A stretch of 64,000 bases of DNA, taken from assembly GCF_003260205.1 (NCBI RefSeq), contig NZ_QERF01000002.1, forward strand, positions 434,001 to 498,000, in the 5' to 3' direction. Position numbers and translations under genes: made by a program. The DNA comes from Winogradskyella tangerina. GTDB taxonomy: Bacteria > Bacteroidota > Bacteroidia > Flavobacteriales > Flavobacteriaceae. Shown piece by piece: positions 7,409-15,605 of this stretch; the stretch's first letter is position 1, and every line of letters starts with the position of its first letter. The notes under the pieces are model-generated. The model worked only from the letters and a program-made list of their open reading frames with translations, made no database searches and was not told where the DNA came from.

Positions 7409-8515
7409 TACGTTTAAGATAGTTTTAGTCTTATTTACGGTTTCTTCCCATTCTTTTTCAGGATTAGAATCTTTGGTTATACCACCACCAACATAAATAC
7501 TTTCCTTATCGTTTGTTATTTGCATACAACGAAGGTTGACATAAAAATTTGAATACGTTCTTACCAATCCGTAAGCATTATTCTCAACGTTTCGTCGATT
7601 AGTGTTCCTCGTTTTGGTCTGTTTTAAATTGAGTTCTCCCAAGAACCCGGTGTAGTATTGGCGGTCGTAACCTTCATTATTTAATATGAAGTCTTTGGCT
7701 GGTGCCTTTGGAAAACCACAAACAGCAGGCGTAGGATGCAATGCTTCAATAATTGATCTCAGACTGCAACCTTCTTTAATTAAACCAATGATATAAGTCT
7801 TAAGATGCAAAAGATTACCAGCTCTTACTGTTTCAACTTCGGTGGTATTTACCTGATGTGTGTAAGACGAAATCTGATCAACGATGTAATCGGTAACGAT
7901 CTGCTGTTCTTCGTACTCTTTTTCTGTCCATGCTATCTGATTGCGTGTAGAATATGGCTTTGTTCCGGCTAAAGAAATCATGGTAAGACGATTTCCTTCT
8001 ACTTTGAATAAAAGTTCAGGTGTAGCTCCTAGCCAGAGACCTACTTTAGGGTGATACCAGCAATACACCATTGCTTTTTTATAGGTATTAAACAAGCGTT
8101 TAAAGACCGTTATGGGATGGTCCGTTTTTGAAGAAATATCAACTTTTCGGGATAAAACCACTTTGTCTAGATCACCGTCTTTAATTGCTGTAATTCCTTT
8201 GGAAACAAGATCTAGATGGAACTGAGCATCAGTATTATCGATGGTAGTCGGCTTGAAGTCCTCTTCAATATTAATATTGGAGACTTCTAAGGTAAAATGA
8301 TCACAATTCGCTTCCGGAAGCAAAACACTTTTTTGACTAAGATCGAACGGTGAAAATACAAACCCACTCTCCGTAAAATTCTCAGTGGTATGTAATTCAG
8401 CATCATCTTGTAACCAACATTTTATGATCGAATTTATTGGCCTGCTATAAACCACAAAAGGCAATTTATCAGTGTACTGCTTTTCTAAAGTTTCAAAAAA
8501 CGAATCAACCGTCAT
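7400..8515 (-). CDS. menF: isochorismate synthase
   Basis: This is a chorismate-utilising enzyme of 371 aa converting chorismate to isochorismate, the first menaquinone step. Family segments visible are DLDKVVLSRK (115-124), which carries the conserved general-base lysine, GATPELL (163-169), SLAGTK (181-186), EKEYEEQQIV (198-207), PTPAVCGFPK (261-270) and GFLGEL (290-295). The PTPAVCG signature separates isochorismate synthases from anthranilate and aminodeoxychorismate synthases. The gene starts three bases after the thioesterase ends and menD follows 30 bases later, so this is a menI-menF-menD unit. Confidence 0.93.
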   Translation of the reverse strand: MTVDSFFETLEKQYTDKLPFVVYSRPINSIIKCWLQDDAELHTTENFTESGFVFSPFDLSQKSVLLPEANCDHFTLEVSNINIEEDFKPTTIDNTDAQFHLDLVSKGITAIKDGDLDKVVLSRKVDISSKTDHPITVFKRLFNTYKKAMVYCWYHPKVGLWLGATPELLFKVEGNRLTMISLAGTKPYSTRNQIAWTEKEYEEQQIVTDYIVDQISSYTHQVNTTEVETVRAGNLLHLKTYIIGLIKEGCSLRSIIEALHPTPAVCGFPKAPAKDFILNNEGYDRQYYTGFLGELNLKQTKTRNTNRRNVENNAYGLVRTYSNFYVNLRCMQITNDKESIYVGGGITKDSNPEKEWEETVNKTKTILNVLS

Positions 8516-8518
8516 CGA

Positions 8519-8944
8519 CTATTTCTTTTTTGGTAAACTAATGGTCGACAATCGACAAATGGACACCAAATTATCATCTTCGTCTGTTATTCTAATATCT
8601 AACAGTTGCGTGGTTCTACCCTTATGAAGAAATGTAGCTTTCGCATATACATATCCAGATTTTACGCTTTTCAAATGATTAGCAGTAATCTCTAGACCTC
8701 TAACAAAATAGGTGTCGAGATCCGTAAAAATATGTGAAGCAAAACTACCCACACTCTCGGCGAGTGCGGCAGTGGCACCACCATGCAAAACGCCGTCGGG
8801 TTGGTGTACTTTAGGTGTAACAGGCATCCTTGCCATTAAGAAGTCATCACCGTAATCTACAATTTCAATTTCTAAAGTTTCCATTAAGGTGTTCTTACTT
8901 ACTGAATTAACCGTAGCCAGGAATTCTTCTTTAGATTTTTGCAT
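8519..8944 (-). CDS. menI: hotdog thioesterase, probable DHNA-CoA thioesterase
   Basis: This 141-residue hotdog-fold protein carries the motif HQPDGVLHGGATAALAE (47-63), with the glutamate at 63, the residue number of the catalytic Glu in E. coli MenI/YdiI as I recall it. The segment TLMETLEIEIVDYGDDFL also parallels that protein. Together with its place directly ahead of menF and menD, this suggests it hydrolyses 1,4-dihydroxy-2-naphthoyl-CoA to DHNA, the step before MenA. PaaI-type thioesterases look similar, so the specificity is inferred mainly from context. A TATTTTTG element lies 29 bases upstream of the ATG. Confidence 0.78.
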   Translation of the reverse strand: MQKSKEEFLATVNSVSKNTLMETLEIEIVDYGDDFLMARMPVTPKVHQPDGVLHGGATAALAESVGSFASHIFTDLDTYFVRGLEITANHLKSVKSGYVYAKATFLHKGRTTQLLDIRITDEDDNLVSICRLSTISLPKKK

Positions 8945-8973
8945 ATAAAATGAGTAGTTTTATTGTCAGTTTA

Positions 8974-8981
8974 CAAAAATA
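8974..8981 (-). promoter_or_regulatory. -7 promoter element of menI-menF-menD
   Basis: The minus strand reads TATTTTTG, matching TAnnTTTG, 29 bases before the menI ATG. The nearest upstream TTG is only 10 bases away, too close for a standard -33 element, so the support is partial. Confidence 0.35.
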
Positions 8982-8999
8982 CTGAAACTACCAAGAATA

Positions 9000-9638
9000 A
9001 TGAATCCTGAAGAAAAAGAAATCAATTACACAACGAGCAATTCCTACTCTACGTTGAATACGCTTTCAGAGACGACAAAAACTGTTTGGTTTGTATGCCA
9101 TGGCATGGGTTATTTAAGCCGTTATTTTTTGAGATATTTCAAGGAGCTCAACCCTAAAGAACATTATATCATTGCTCCACAAGCCCCGAGCAAATATTAT
9201 ATTCAGCCTAAAATGCATGTGGGCGCTAACTGGTTGACGAGAGATAATACAAAGGCTGGAATGCAAAATATATTGAATTATTTTGATGCCATTTTTGAAG
9301 CAGAAAAAATCCCCAACACTATTAATTTCATTGTTTTTGGTTACTCGCAAGGTGTAAGTGTATCGATGCGCTATTTAGCGCATAGAAGACTTCAATGCTC
9401 GCAATTGGTGCTGCATTCTGGAGGTATCCCGAAGGAATTAAAACCAGAAGATTTTGAATACTTAAATCCAGAAACTGAAGTTAAACTCATTTACGGAACT
9501 GAAGACGAATTTTTGGATGCGTCTCGAATTGAAGACGAAACCAAAAGAGCGAAAGACTTATTTGGCACACGTCTTACTATTCTGCCCTTTAAAGGGAAAC
9601 ATATCGTTAATGTCGATTATATCAACCAATTAGTATGA
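9000..9638 (+). CDS. alpha/beta-hydrolase (carboxylesterase/phospholipase-like)
   Basis: This is a soluble 212-residue alpha/beta hydrolase with the nucleophile elbow GYSQG (about 118-122), an oxyanion segment FVCHGMGYLSRYF near 31-43, an acid residue probably in YGTEDEF (about 171-177) and a His in PFKGKHIV near the C-terminus. It resembles the small carboxylesterase/lysophospholipase group; the substrate is unknown. It is divergent from menI across 55 bases and overlaps the following acetyltransferase gene by four bases (ATGA). The two are therefore translationally coupled. Confidence 0.78.
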   Translation: MNPEEKEINYTTSNSYSTLNTLSETTKTVWFVCHGMGYLSRYFLRYFKELNPKEHYIIAPQAPSKYYIQPKMHVGANWLTRDNTKAGMQNILNYFDAIFEAEKIPNTINFIVFGYSQGVSVSMRYLAHRRLQCSQLVLHSGGIPKELKPEDFEYLNPETEVKLIYGTEDEFLDASRIEDETKRAKDLFGTRLTILPFKGKHIVNVDYINQLV

Positions 9639-10207
9639 TCATCCCAACACTCGAAAATTCCCGTGTAAAACTTAGTCTTCTAGACTTGAGTAATTATAAC
9701 CATCTCGAAGCCATCGCGCAGGAAAAAGACCTCATTTTTTATTCTCCTTCTGATATTTCAACACCCGAAAAATTAAAGCGTTATGTTGAATTGGCAGTTG
9801 ACGGTTATTATCATAAAACGATCATCCCATTTATTATTTATGACAAAAAGAAAGAAGCTTATGCGGGCTCAACGCGATTTGGATTAATACATTGGAAAAA
9901 CAAACTCCTGCATATCGGCTGGACCTGGATCGGGAAGGATTTTCAAGGAACAGGATTAAATGCAAACATGAAATTCTTAATGTTACAATACGCCTTTGAA
10001 TCATTAGAATTTGAAAAAGTAGAATTCAGAATAGATGAACGGAATATGAAATCGCTTCGCGCGGTTGAAAAATTAGGAGCAAAACTAGAGGGCACACTTC
10101 GTAAGGACACTTTAATGAAAGACGGTTTTAGACGCAGTACCTGTTGCTATGGTATTCTAAAAGAAGAATGGCCGCAAATTAAAGCGACCATTTTCAAAAA
10201 TTATTAA
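9635..10207 (+). CDS. GNAT family N-acetyltransferase (RimJ/RimL type)
   Basis: This GNAT acyltransferase (190 aa) uses acetyl-CoA. The acetyl-CoA loop appears as GKDFQGTGLN (about 106-115), and the C-terminal FRIDERNMKSLRAVEKLGAKLEG segment is the usual RimJ/L-like motif B. Members acetylate protein N-termini, ribosomal proteins or small amines; the target cannot be told. The start overlaps the stop of the upstream hydrolase (ATGA). The 3' end overlaps the converging YtxH gene by four bases. Confidence 0.85.
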   Translation: MIIPTLENSRVKLSLLDLSNYNHLEAIAQEKDLIFYSPSDISTPEKLKRYVELAVDGYYHKTIIPFIIYDKKKEAYAGSTRFGLIHWKNKLLHIGWTWIGKDFQGTGLNANMKFLMLQYAFESLEFEKVEFRIDERNMKSLRAVEKLGAKLEGTLRKDTLMKDGFRRSTCCYGILKEEWPQIKATIFKNY

Positions 10208-10527
10208 CTCGACTGTTGAAGCGTTTTATTCTTTTCTTTTAAAATTGCTAATTGCTTTTCTAAAAATGTAATTGCTTGTTCAGTCTTATAGCTTGTTTTC
10301 GAAGCAAACTCTTTTAAGTCTTCTTTGAATTTATCCTTACCAGACTTTGCCGCCTTCGAAACATCTTCTTTAACTTCTTTGAAGTCACTTACTAATTGAT
10401 CTTTGACCTCTTTACCTTCCTTTTTTAATTTATCTCTGGTTACGCTGCCCTTATCTGGCGCTAACAGAACCGCAGCTCCTGCACCGATCAAAGCACCTAG
10501 AACCAATGCGCCTTTAAATTGTATCAT
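10204..10527 (-). CDS. YtxH domain protein
   Basis: A 107-residue protein with the YtxH pattern: a hydrophobic, glycine-rich N-terminus (ALVLGALIGAGAAVLLAP, about 7-24), a PDKGSVTRDKL segment, then a long charged lysine- and glutamate-rich helix. It probably anchors to the inner membrane with a cytoplasmic coiled tail. YtxH proteins are stress-associated, but their function is unknown. It is a single gene, with an AT-rich inverted repeat about 55 bases upstream. Confidence 0.8.
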   Translation of the reverse strand: MIQFKGALVLGALIGAGAAVLLAPDKGSVTRDKLKKEGKEVKDQLVSDFKEVKEDVSKAAKSGKDKFKEDLKEFASKTSYKTEQAITFLEKQLAILKEKNKTLQQSS

Positions 10528-10581
10528 GTTGTTTTTCTTTTAGATTAATAGTTCCTTTAATTGTAAGTAGTGAAACTTCTC

Positions 10582-10600
10582 AATTTGTTACAAACAAATT
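10582..10600. promoter_or_regulatory. palindrome upstream of the YtxH gene
   Basis: AATTTGTT / AACAAATT form perfect 8-bp arms around a 3-base centre, 55-73 bases upstream of the YtxH ATG. It has no T-tract on either strand, so it is not a terminator for the esterase gene. An operator is possible. Confidence 0.3.
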
Positions 10601-10619
10601 CAATACCAGAGTTTTATAT

Positions 10620-11789
10620 CTATTCTTTATAGCTGTTTAGTTTCTCATCAATCCACTCAGATACATCTCTGTAATAGTTTTTACTAACCTCCGATTTTTG
10701 CTCTTCGAGAAGTTTTTTGGTTTTTCTAAAGGAACTTTCTGCTAAATCCTTTCGTCCCATTTTATCGTAAACATCGCAGATATTCACGTAAATCTTAACC
10801 GTGGTTTCGGCCTTTTCTAAGGCCATTTTATAAACGGACAATGCAATATCCCATTGCTCTAGATCTCTGAAATCATTGGCAACAAAGTTCAAATACGCTG
10901 CACTAGGTTCGTGTGTGTATCCGAAAATTTTCCATTGTTTCAAATAAAAACTATCAACGAAGGGTTTTATATCATAGGTGCCATAAGATAGATCTTGCAT
11001 CACCTTCTGATCGGCAAAGTAATTTCTACTCATACTGATAAGACCGTCACAAATAGAAGGTCCAACGATCTGCCAATGCCCAACACGTTCAATGGGTCTT
11101 CGATCGAAGGCCAAGGTCTTATTTGGGTAACGTTTCAAAAGTGAATCTATACTATTCACATAACCTGCAAATTCTACTTCGCGTCGACCAACGTCACCGT
11201 AGGAGAAATATAGGTACTTGCCGAATTTGGTATTCAACTTTAGTAACGAATCTGCTCGTTTTACAATAACATTATCGGTATCACCGAAAGAAGGACTTAT
11301 TCCTATGTAGGCATTAAACATATCGCGCTTATCACTAAACAACGTATTTCCAACGAATGCTCCACCCCACGAATGTCCTAAAATGGCTCTAAATCCATCT
11401 GTTCTATAATTGGCTTCAACAATCGGAAATACCTCTTTTTGAAGGTGTTCCTGAAGTTTTGGATTTGAAGGGTTAAATTCAGATCCACGATTGTCAGACA
11501 CAACGCCTACAACGATCATAGGCATTACTGAATAATTATCTACCAAATATCCAATATTTCCTTTCGCGGCATCCCAAAAGATCTTATGCTGAGCGTCTAA
11601 AATATAGGTCACGGGATACTTTGCAATAGAATCTCTGTTGTATCGATTAGGTAGAAAGACCTTTATTTGGCGTTCTTTTCCGAATATCTCAGAGTTTATA
11701 GTGTGAACTACTTCTTGTTTGTCTTGTGCGCTTAAAAATAAAGTGAAGGTGAAACTTAAAATAAAGGCTGTGATTAGGAATTTTCTCAT
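10620..11789 (-). CDS. secreted esterase (PF00756-type) with C-terminal helical/TPR tail
   Basis: A signal peptide (MRKFLITAFI to LSAQ, about 1-21) is followed by a putative-esterase alpha/beta hydrolase domain (about 25-255) with the nucleophile motif GHSWGG (138-143, Ser140), the acid probably near YFSYGDVG, and His in VGHWQIV. This group includes siderophore esterases and carbohydrate esterases. The last 110 residues are helical and TPR-like (AAYLNFVANDFRDLEQWDIA and AETTVKIYVNICDVYDKM). It is 79 bases downstream of the S74 surface protein on the same strand and may be co-transcribed. The protein probably acts in the periplasm; the substrate is unknown. Confidence 0.78.
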   Translation of the reverse strand: MRKFLITAFILSFTFTLFLSAQDKQEVVHTINSEIFGKERQIKVFLPNRYNRDSIAKYPVTYILDAQHKIFWDAAKGNIGYLVDNYSVMPMIVVGVVSDNRGSEFNPSNPKLQEHLQKEVFPIVEANYRTDGFRAILGHSWGGAFVGNTLFSDKRDMFNAYIGISPSFGDTDNVIVKRADSLLKLNTKFGKYLYFSYGDVGRREVEFAGYVNSIDSLLKRYPNKTLAFDRRPIERVGHWQIVGPSICDGLISMSRNYFADQKVMQDLSYGTYDIKPFVDSFYLKQWKIFGYTHEPSAAYLNFVANDFRDLEQWDIALSVYKMALEKAETTVKIYVNICDVYDKMGRKDLAESSFRKTKKLLEEQKSEVSKNYYRDVSEWIDEKLNSYKE

Positions 11790-11868
11790 GATGGTTAGAT
11801 TTTTAATAACAACGTAAAAGATTGACTATTAATTGCTTTACGCTGTCAATTTTATCTAGAGATTCCTT

Positions 11869-14800
11869 TTAATTAATGTTCTTTTTAACAAGCTCATAAA
11901 GTTCGTCTAGCTTGGTCTTAAGTTCTTTATTTTCTTTTTCTAAAGTTTCTAATTTTGAATTAAGCGCTTTTATGGATTGAACATAAAGTGCATCATAAGT
12001 ACCATAGGCCGTTTGATAATATCCTTGATTGTCCTTTTCAACATTTTCTGGAAAAACTTCCTTCAATTCTTGAGCAATAAATCCGTATTGTAAACCTTTT
12101 GGCCTGTTTGTTCCAGTTTTGTCATCGTTCCATTCATAGGTGACACCTCTCATTTGAAGTAGTCTTTTTAAAGCTTCTTCTTGGGCAAAGGTTTGAATAT
12201 TTTTTTTCAATCGGCTATCACTATTTGCGAGCCAATCACCTGGTGCAGTTTTAGAGGCTGTTCCTTCTACTTCAAGAATATTTGTTGTGGGTATTCTCGA
12301 GAATCCAACTCTACCATTTTTAAGCATAGTCATAGCATTGGAAGCACTGTTATTAGCTACCACCAACAATCTATCATTTCCGTTAGCTACAGATGTACTT
12401 GCAGGAGTATACACATTACTGCCATAACCCAAAACCACCTCAGCATATGAATATGCAGTAACATTATTCCCGATGGCTTTAGAATGATCTCCAGATGCCT
12501 CTGAACCTTCACCAATAGCTACTGAATATGTACCACTTGCATCTGAACCTCCGAGCGAAATCGACTCATCGCCTGAGGCCAATCCTGCCCATGCTAATGA
12601 TAATTCCCCGCTTGCTACTCCACCGTAAAATGCAGTAGATTCATCTCCTGACGCCTGGCCAAATCCTGATGAAAATGCATTATCACCCGCTGCGTTGGAG
12701 GATGCACCTATTGCTGCTGAACCAACACCACTTGCATTACTGCTATTTCCCATCGCAATTGAATTTTCACCTGAAACACTTGAATTATTCCCAAATGAAA
12801 AACCTCTATCAGCTGTTACTGCTCCTCCTTGAATAGCCACTGAAAAATCTCCACCCGCATCGACGCCACCTAATGATATCGCACCATTCTCAGATGCTAA
12901 ACCAGCCCATGCCAATGAACTTTGACCGCTAGCAACGCCGCCATATAAGGCAGTTGATGAATCACCTGATGCCTGGCCTAAAGCAAATGCTGTTCCATTA
13001 TCTCCAGACGCATTGGCCGACGAACCAATTGCAACGGCGCCTGTTCCACTTGAATTACTAGCATTTCCCATGGCTATAGCATCCTGCCCTGACGAGCTTG
13101 AATTCATACCATGAGCCAAACCTCTTGTTCCGGTTACAGCACCACCTTGAATGGCCACTGAAAATTCTCCACCCGCATCTACTCCTCCTAATGATATCGC
13201 ACCATTCTCAGATGCTAAACCAGCCCATGCTAATGAACTTTGACCACTAGCAACACCGCCATATAAGGCAGTTGATGAATCACCTGATGCCTGGCCTAAA
13301 GCAAATGCTGTTCCATTATCTCCAGAAGCATTGGCCGACGAACCAATGGCCACAGCACCTGTTCCACTCGAATTACTAGCATTTCCCATGGCTATAGCAT
13401 CCTGCCCTGACGAGCTTGAATTCATACCATGAGCCAAACCTCTTATTCCAGTTACCGCTCCTCCTTGAATAGCGACTGAAAATTCTCCACCCGCATCTAC
13501 TCCTCCTAATGATATCGCACCATTCTCAGATGCTAAACCAGCCCATGCTAATGAACTTTGACCACTAGCAACGCCGCCATATAAAGCAGTTGATGAATCA
13601 CCCGATGCTTGGCCTAAAGCAAATGCCGTTCCATTATCTCCAGAAGCATTGGCCGACGAACCAATGGCCACAGCACCTGTTCCACTCGAATTACTAGCAT
13701 TTCCCATGGCTATAGCATCCTGCCCTGACGAGCTTGAATTCATACCATGAGCAAAACCTCTTGTTCCGGTTACAGCACCACCTTGGATGGCCACTGAAAA
13801 TTCTCCTCCTGCATCAACGCCACCAAGAGAAATTGCACCATTCTCAGAAGCCAATCCAGCCCATGCCAATGAACTTTGACCACTGGCAATACCGCCATAT
13901 AAGGCAGTTGATGAATCACCTGATGCCTGGCCTAAAGCAAATGCTGTTCCATTATCTCCAGAAGCATTGGCCGACGAACCAATAGCGACGGCTCCAGTTC
14001 CACTCGAATTACTAGCATTTCCCATGGCTATAGCGTCCTGCCCTGACGAGCTTGAATTCATACCATGAGCCAAACCTCTTGTTCCGGTTACAGCACCACC
14101 TTGAATAGCGACTGAAAATTCACCACCCGCATCTACTCCTCCAAGTGAAATTGCACCATTCTCAGATGCTAATCCAGCCCATGCCAATGAACTTTGACCA
14201 CTAGCAATACCGCCATATAAGGCAGTTGATGAATCACCTGATGCCTGGCCTAAAGCAAATGCTGTTCCATTATCTCCTGAAGCTTCAGCAAAAGAACCAA
14301 TGGCCACAGCACCTGTTCCGCTTGAATCACTCTCACTACCAATAGCAATAGCATCCTGTCCTGAAGAAGTGGAGTTATTACCATGAGCAAAGCCTCGAGT
14401 TCCTGTAGCAGCTCCTCCTTGAATAGCCACTGAAAATTCTCCTCCCGCATCTACTCCTCCAAAAGAAATTGCGCCATTCCCAGAAGCCAAACCAGAAATG
14501 GCGAAAGAATTTGTACCAGTCGCAGTTCCGAAAATAGCAGCAAAACTACCCGATCCTGAGGCCAATCCATTTCCTAAAACAACTGACAAGGCACCTACAT
14601 TAGCATCGTTCCATTCGTTACTGTAGGCTTCACCTGCTCTAAAAGCTCCCTTACTTTTATCAAAAAAGAAACGTGAACTAGACCCAGAAAGGGTTGTACT
14701 TCCGAATACAAAATCATCGCTACCGACATTTGTAGTGTTTTGCACTATTCCACCAATACTCTGAAATTCTCCAGTTGCTCCAAAAGTGAGTTGATTCCAA

Positions 14801-15039
14801 TTAGAACCGTCGTAAAACCAAAAACCAGCCGAATTATTGGTTTGATAAACCATCAAACCTTGAGCAGGAGAACCTATGGCAAGTCGCTGTACCTCGGTCA
14901 TTCGGGGAATGAGAATCCCCGACGATGTACTTTCAATATCGAGCATAGCAGAAGCATCAGGATTGGTAGTACCGATTCCGACTTGAGCGATTGAAAAATT
15001 AATACATAAAAAGAATAATAGAAAAGTAAGGGTTTTCAT
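11869..15039 (-). CDS. large repeat surface protein with C-terminal S74 intramolecular chaperone domain
   Basis: This 1056-residue secreted protein has a signal peptide (1-18), then VGIGTTNPDASAMLDIES, an N-terminal motif common in flavobacterial phage-tail-like surface proteins. Residues about 180-845 are Gly/Ser/Ala-rich beta repeats of YadA-head type (SxGxxAxAxG pattern) arranged as 106-residue units repeated about six times. The C-terminus from about 940 (SDSRLKKNIQTF) is a peptidase-S74 chaperone domain as on phage tail spikes and endosialidases, which trimerises and self-cleaves; a coiled coil ends the protein (1022-1056). It is probably a trimeric fibrous adhesin. No T9SS tail is seen, so its export route beyond the outer membrane is unclear. 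Confidence 0.85.
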   Translation of the reverse strand: MKTLTFLLFFLCINFSIAQVGIGTTNPDASAMLDIESTSSGILIPRMTEVQRLAIGSPAQGLMVYQTNNSAGFWFYDGSNWNQLTFGATGEFQSIGGIVQNTTNVGSDDFVFGSTTLSGSSSRFFFDKSKGAFRAGEAYSNEWNDANVGALSVVLGNGLASGSGSFAAIFGTATGTNSFAISGLASGNGAISFGGVDAGGEFSVAIQGGAATGTRGFAHGNNSTSSGQDAIAIGSESDSSGTGAVAIGSFAEASGDNGTAFALGQASGDSSTALYGGIASGQSSLAWAGLASENGAISLGGVDAGGEFSVAIQGGAVTGTRGLAHGMNSSSSGQDAIAMGNASNSSGTGAVAIGSSANASGDNGTAFALGQASGDSSTALYGGIASGQSSLAWAGLASENGAISLGGVDAGGEFSVAIQGGAVTGTRGFAHGMNSSSSGQDAIAMGNASNSSGTGAVAIGSSANASGDNGTAFALGQASGDSSTALYGGVASGQSSLAWAGLASENGAISLGGVDAGGEFSVAIQGGAVTGIRGLAHGMNSSSSGQDAIAMGNASNSSGTGAVAIGSSANASGDNGTAFALGQASGDSSTALYGGVASGQSSLAWAGLASENGAISLGGVDAGGEFSVAIQGGAVTGTRGLAHGMNSSSSGQDAIAMGNASNSSGTGAVAIGSSANASGDNGTAFALGQASGDSSTALYGGVASGQSSLAWAGLASENGAISLGGVDAGGDFSVAIQGGAVTADRGFSFGNNSSVSGENSIAMGNSSNASGVGSAAIGASSNAAGDNAFSSGFGQASGDESTAFYGGVASGELSLAWAGLASGDESISLGGSDASGTYSVAIGEGSEASGDHSKAIGNNVTAYSYAEVVLGYGSNVYTPASTSVANGNDRLLVVANNSASNAMTMLKNGRVGFSRIPTTNILEVEGTASKTAPGDWLANSDSRLKKNIQTFAQEEALKRLLQMRGVTYEWNDDKTGTNRPKGLQYGFIAQELKEVFPENVEKDNQGYYQTAYGTYDALYVQSIKALNSKLETLEKENKELKTKLDELYELVKKNIN
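12540..14490. repeat. 318-bp tandem repeats (about 6 copies) inside the surface protein gene
   Basis: The segment encoding SVAIQGG recurs at about 12828, 13146, 13464, 13782, 14100 and 14418, exactly 318 bases apart (106 codons, so in frame). The inner copies are near-identical, differing mostly at third positions, while the outermost copies have diverged. This is expected where unequal recombination keeps homogenising the middle of an array. Copy number is therefore likely to vary between strains. Confidence 0.9.
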
Positions 15040-15169
15040 AACGCGTAGTTTTAGAATATATATCTACATCGTAAAACCCATAAATTGTCATCACAACCAT
15101 TAAGTTTCTGAATTTATCTGCGTCAATTCAAGGTCTTCAAAAAAATAAAGACTTCTTCAGTTTAACGTA

Positions 15170-15192
15170 TTATTCGTAATCCCGACGAATAA
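15170..15192. promoter_or_regulatory. inverted repeat between divergent genes
   Basis: TTATTCGT / ACGAATAA form perfect 8-bp arms with a 7-base centre. It lies 131-153 bases upstream of the surface-protein ATG and 52-74 bases upstream of the frameshifted gene. An operator or chance palindrome; no T-tract follows. Confidence 0.3.
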
Positions 15193-15243
15193 AAGGTCAC
15201 ATTCAGAATAATAAATATAAATTCAGAATGAAATCAACCAATC

Positions 15244-15605
15244 ATGAAATTTATCATTACGCTTCTAGCACTAGGTTTTATCAATTCTAGTCTATGTCAA
15301 ATAACATTAAAAGATGAAGGTTTACACTTTGCAACAGGCGTTGTTTTGTCGAGTACAACCTATTATCTGGTCTATTCAAAAACAAATAATAAAACGAAAG
15401 CATTTTGGTATAGCCTTGGTGTATCTACTATAGCTGGACTTTCAAAAGAGATCTATGATGGCCATATCATTCGGGAAAATTTGATACTGGCGAATTTATT
15501 GCAATGGCATTAGGAGGCTTTACAGCCAGTTATACATTTAATATTTTCACAGGAAAACAAAGGAAAAAAAAACGAGAGAAACGCTTGGCTGCCCTTAGGT
15601 TATAA
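15244..15605 (+). pseudogene. frameshifted small exported protein (YfiM-like)
   Basis: The first frame encodes a signal peptide (MKFIITLLALGFINSSLCQ) and a DEGLHFATGVVL...GLSKEIYDGH segment, then ends at 15513 with an out-of-family tail (NLILANLLQWH). The -1 frame continues the expected protein: KFDTGEFIAMALGGFTASYT and a basic end RLAALRL, with a stop at 15605. One extra T in the run at about 15467-15468 (ATTCGGG to ATTTCGGG) restores one frame reading HIISGKFDTGEF. The intact form resembles small YfiM-like envelope proteins (a KEIYD motif, then a DTGE segment). Its end overlaps the converging nitronate monooxygenase by 11 bases. It may be a true mutation or a sequencing error. Confidence 0.75.

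Noticed and set aside
12181..14450. Open frames on both strands inside the repeat surface gene (12181-12450, 13734-13985, 14250-14450)
   Set aside because: They lie within the tandem-repeat coding sequence, have repeat-derived low-complexity peptides and no promoter or family resemblance, so they are shadows of the real gene.
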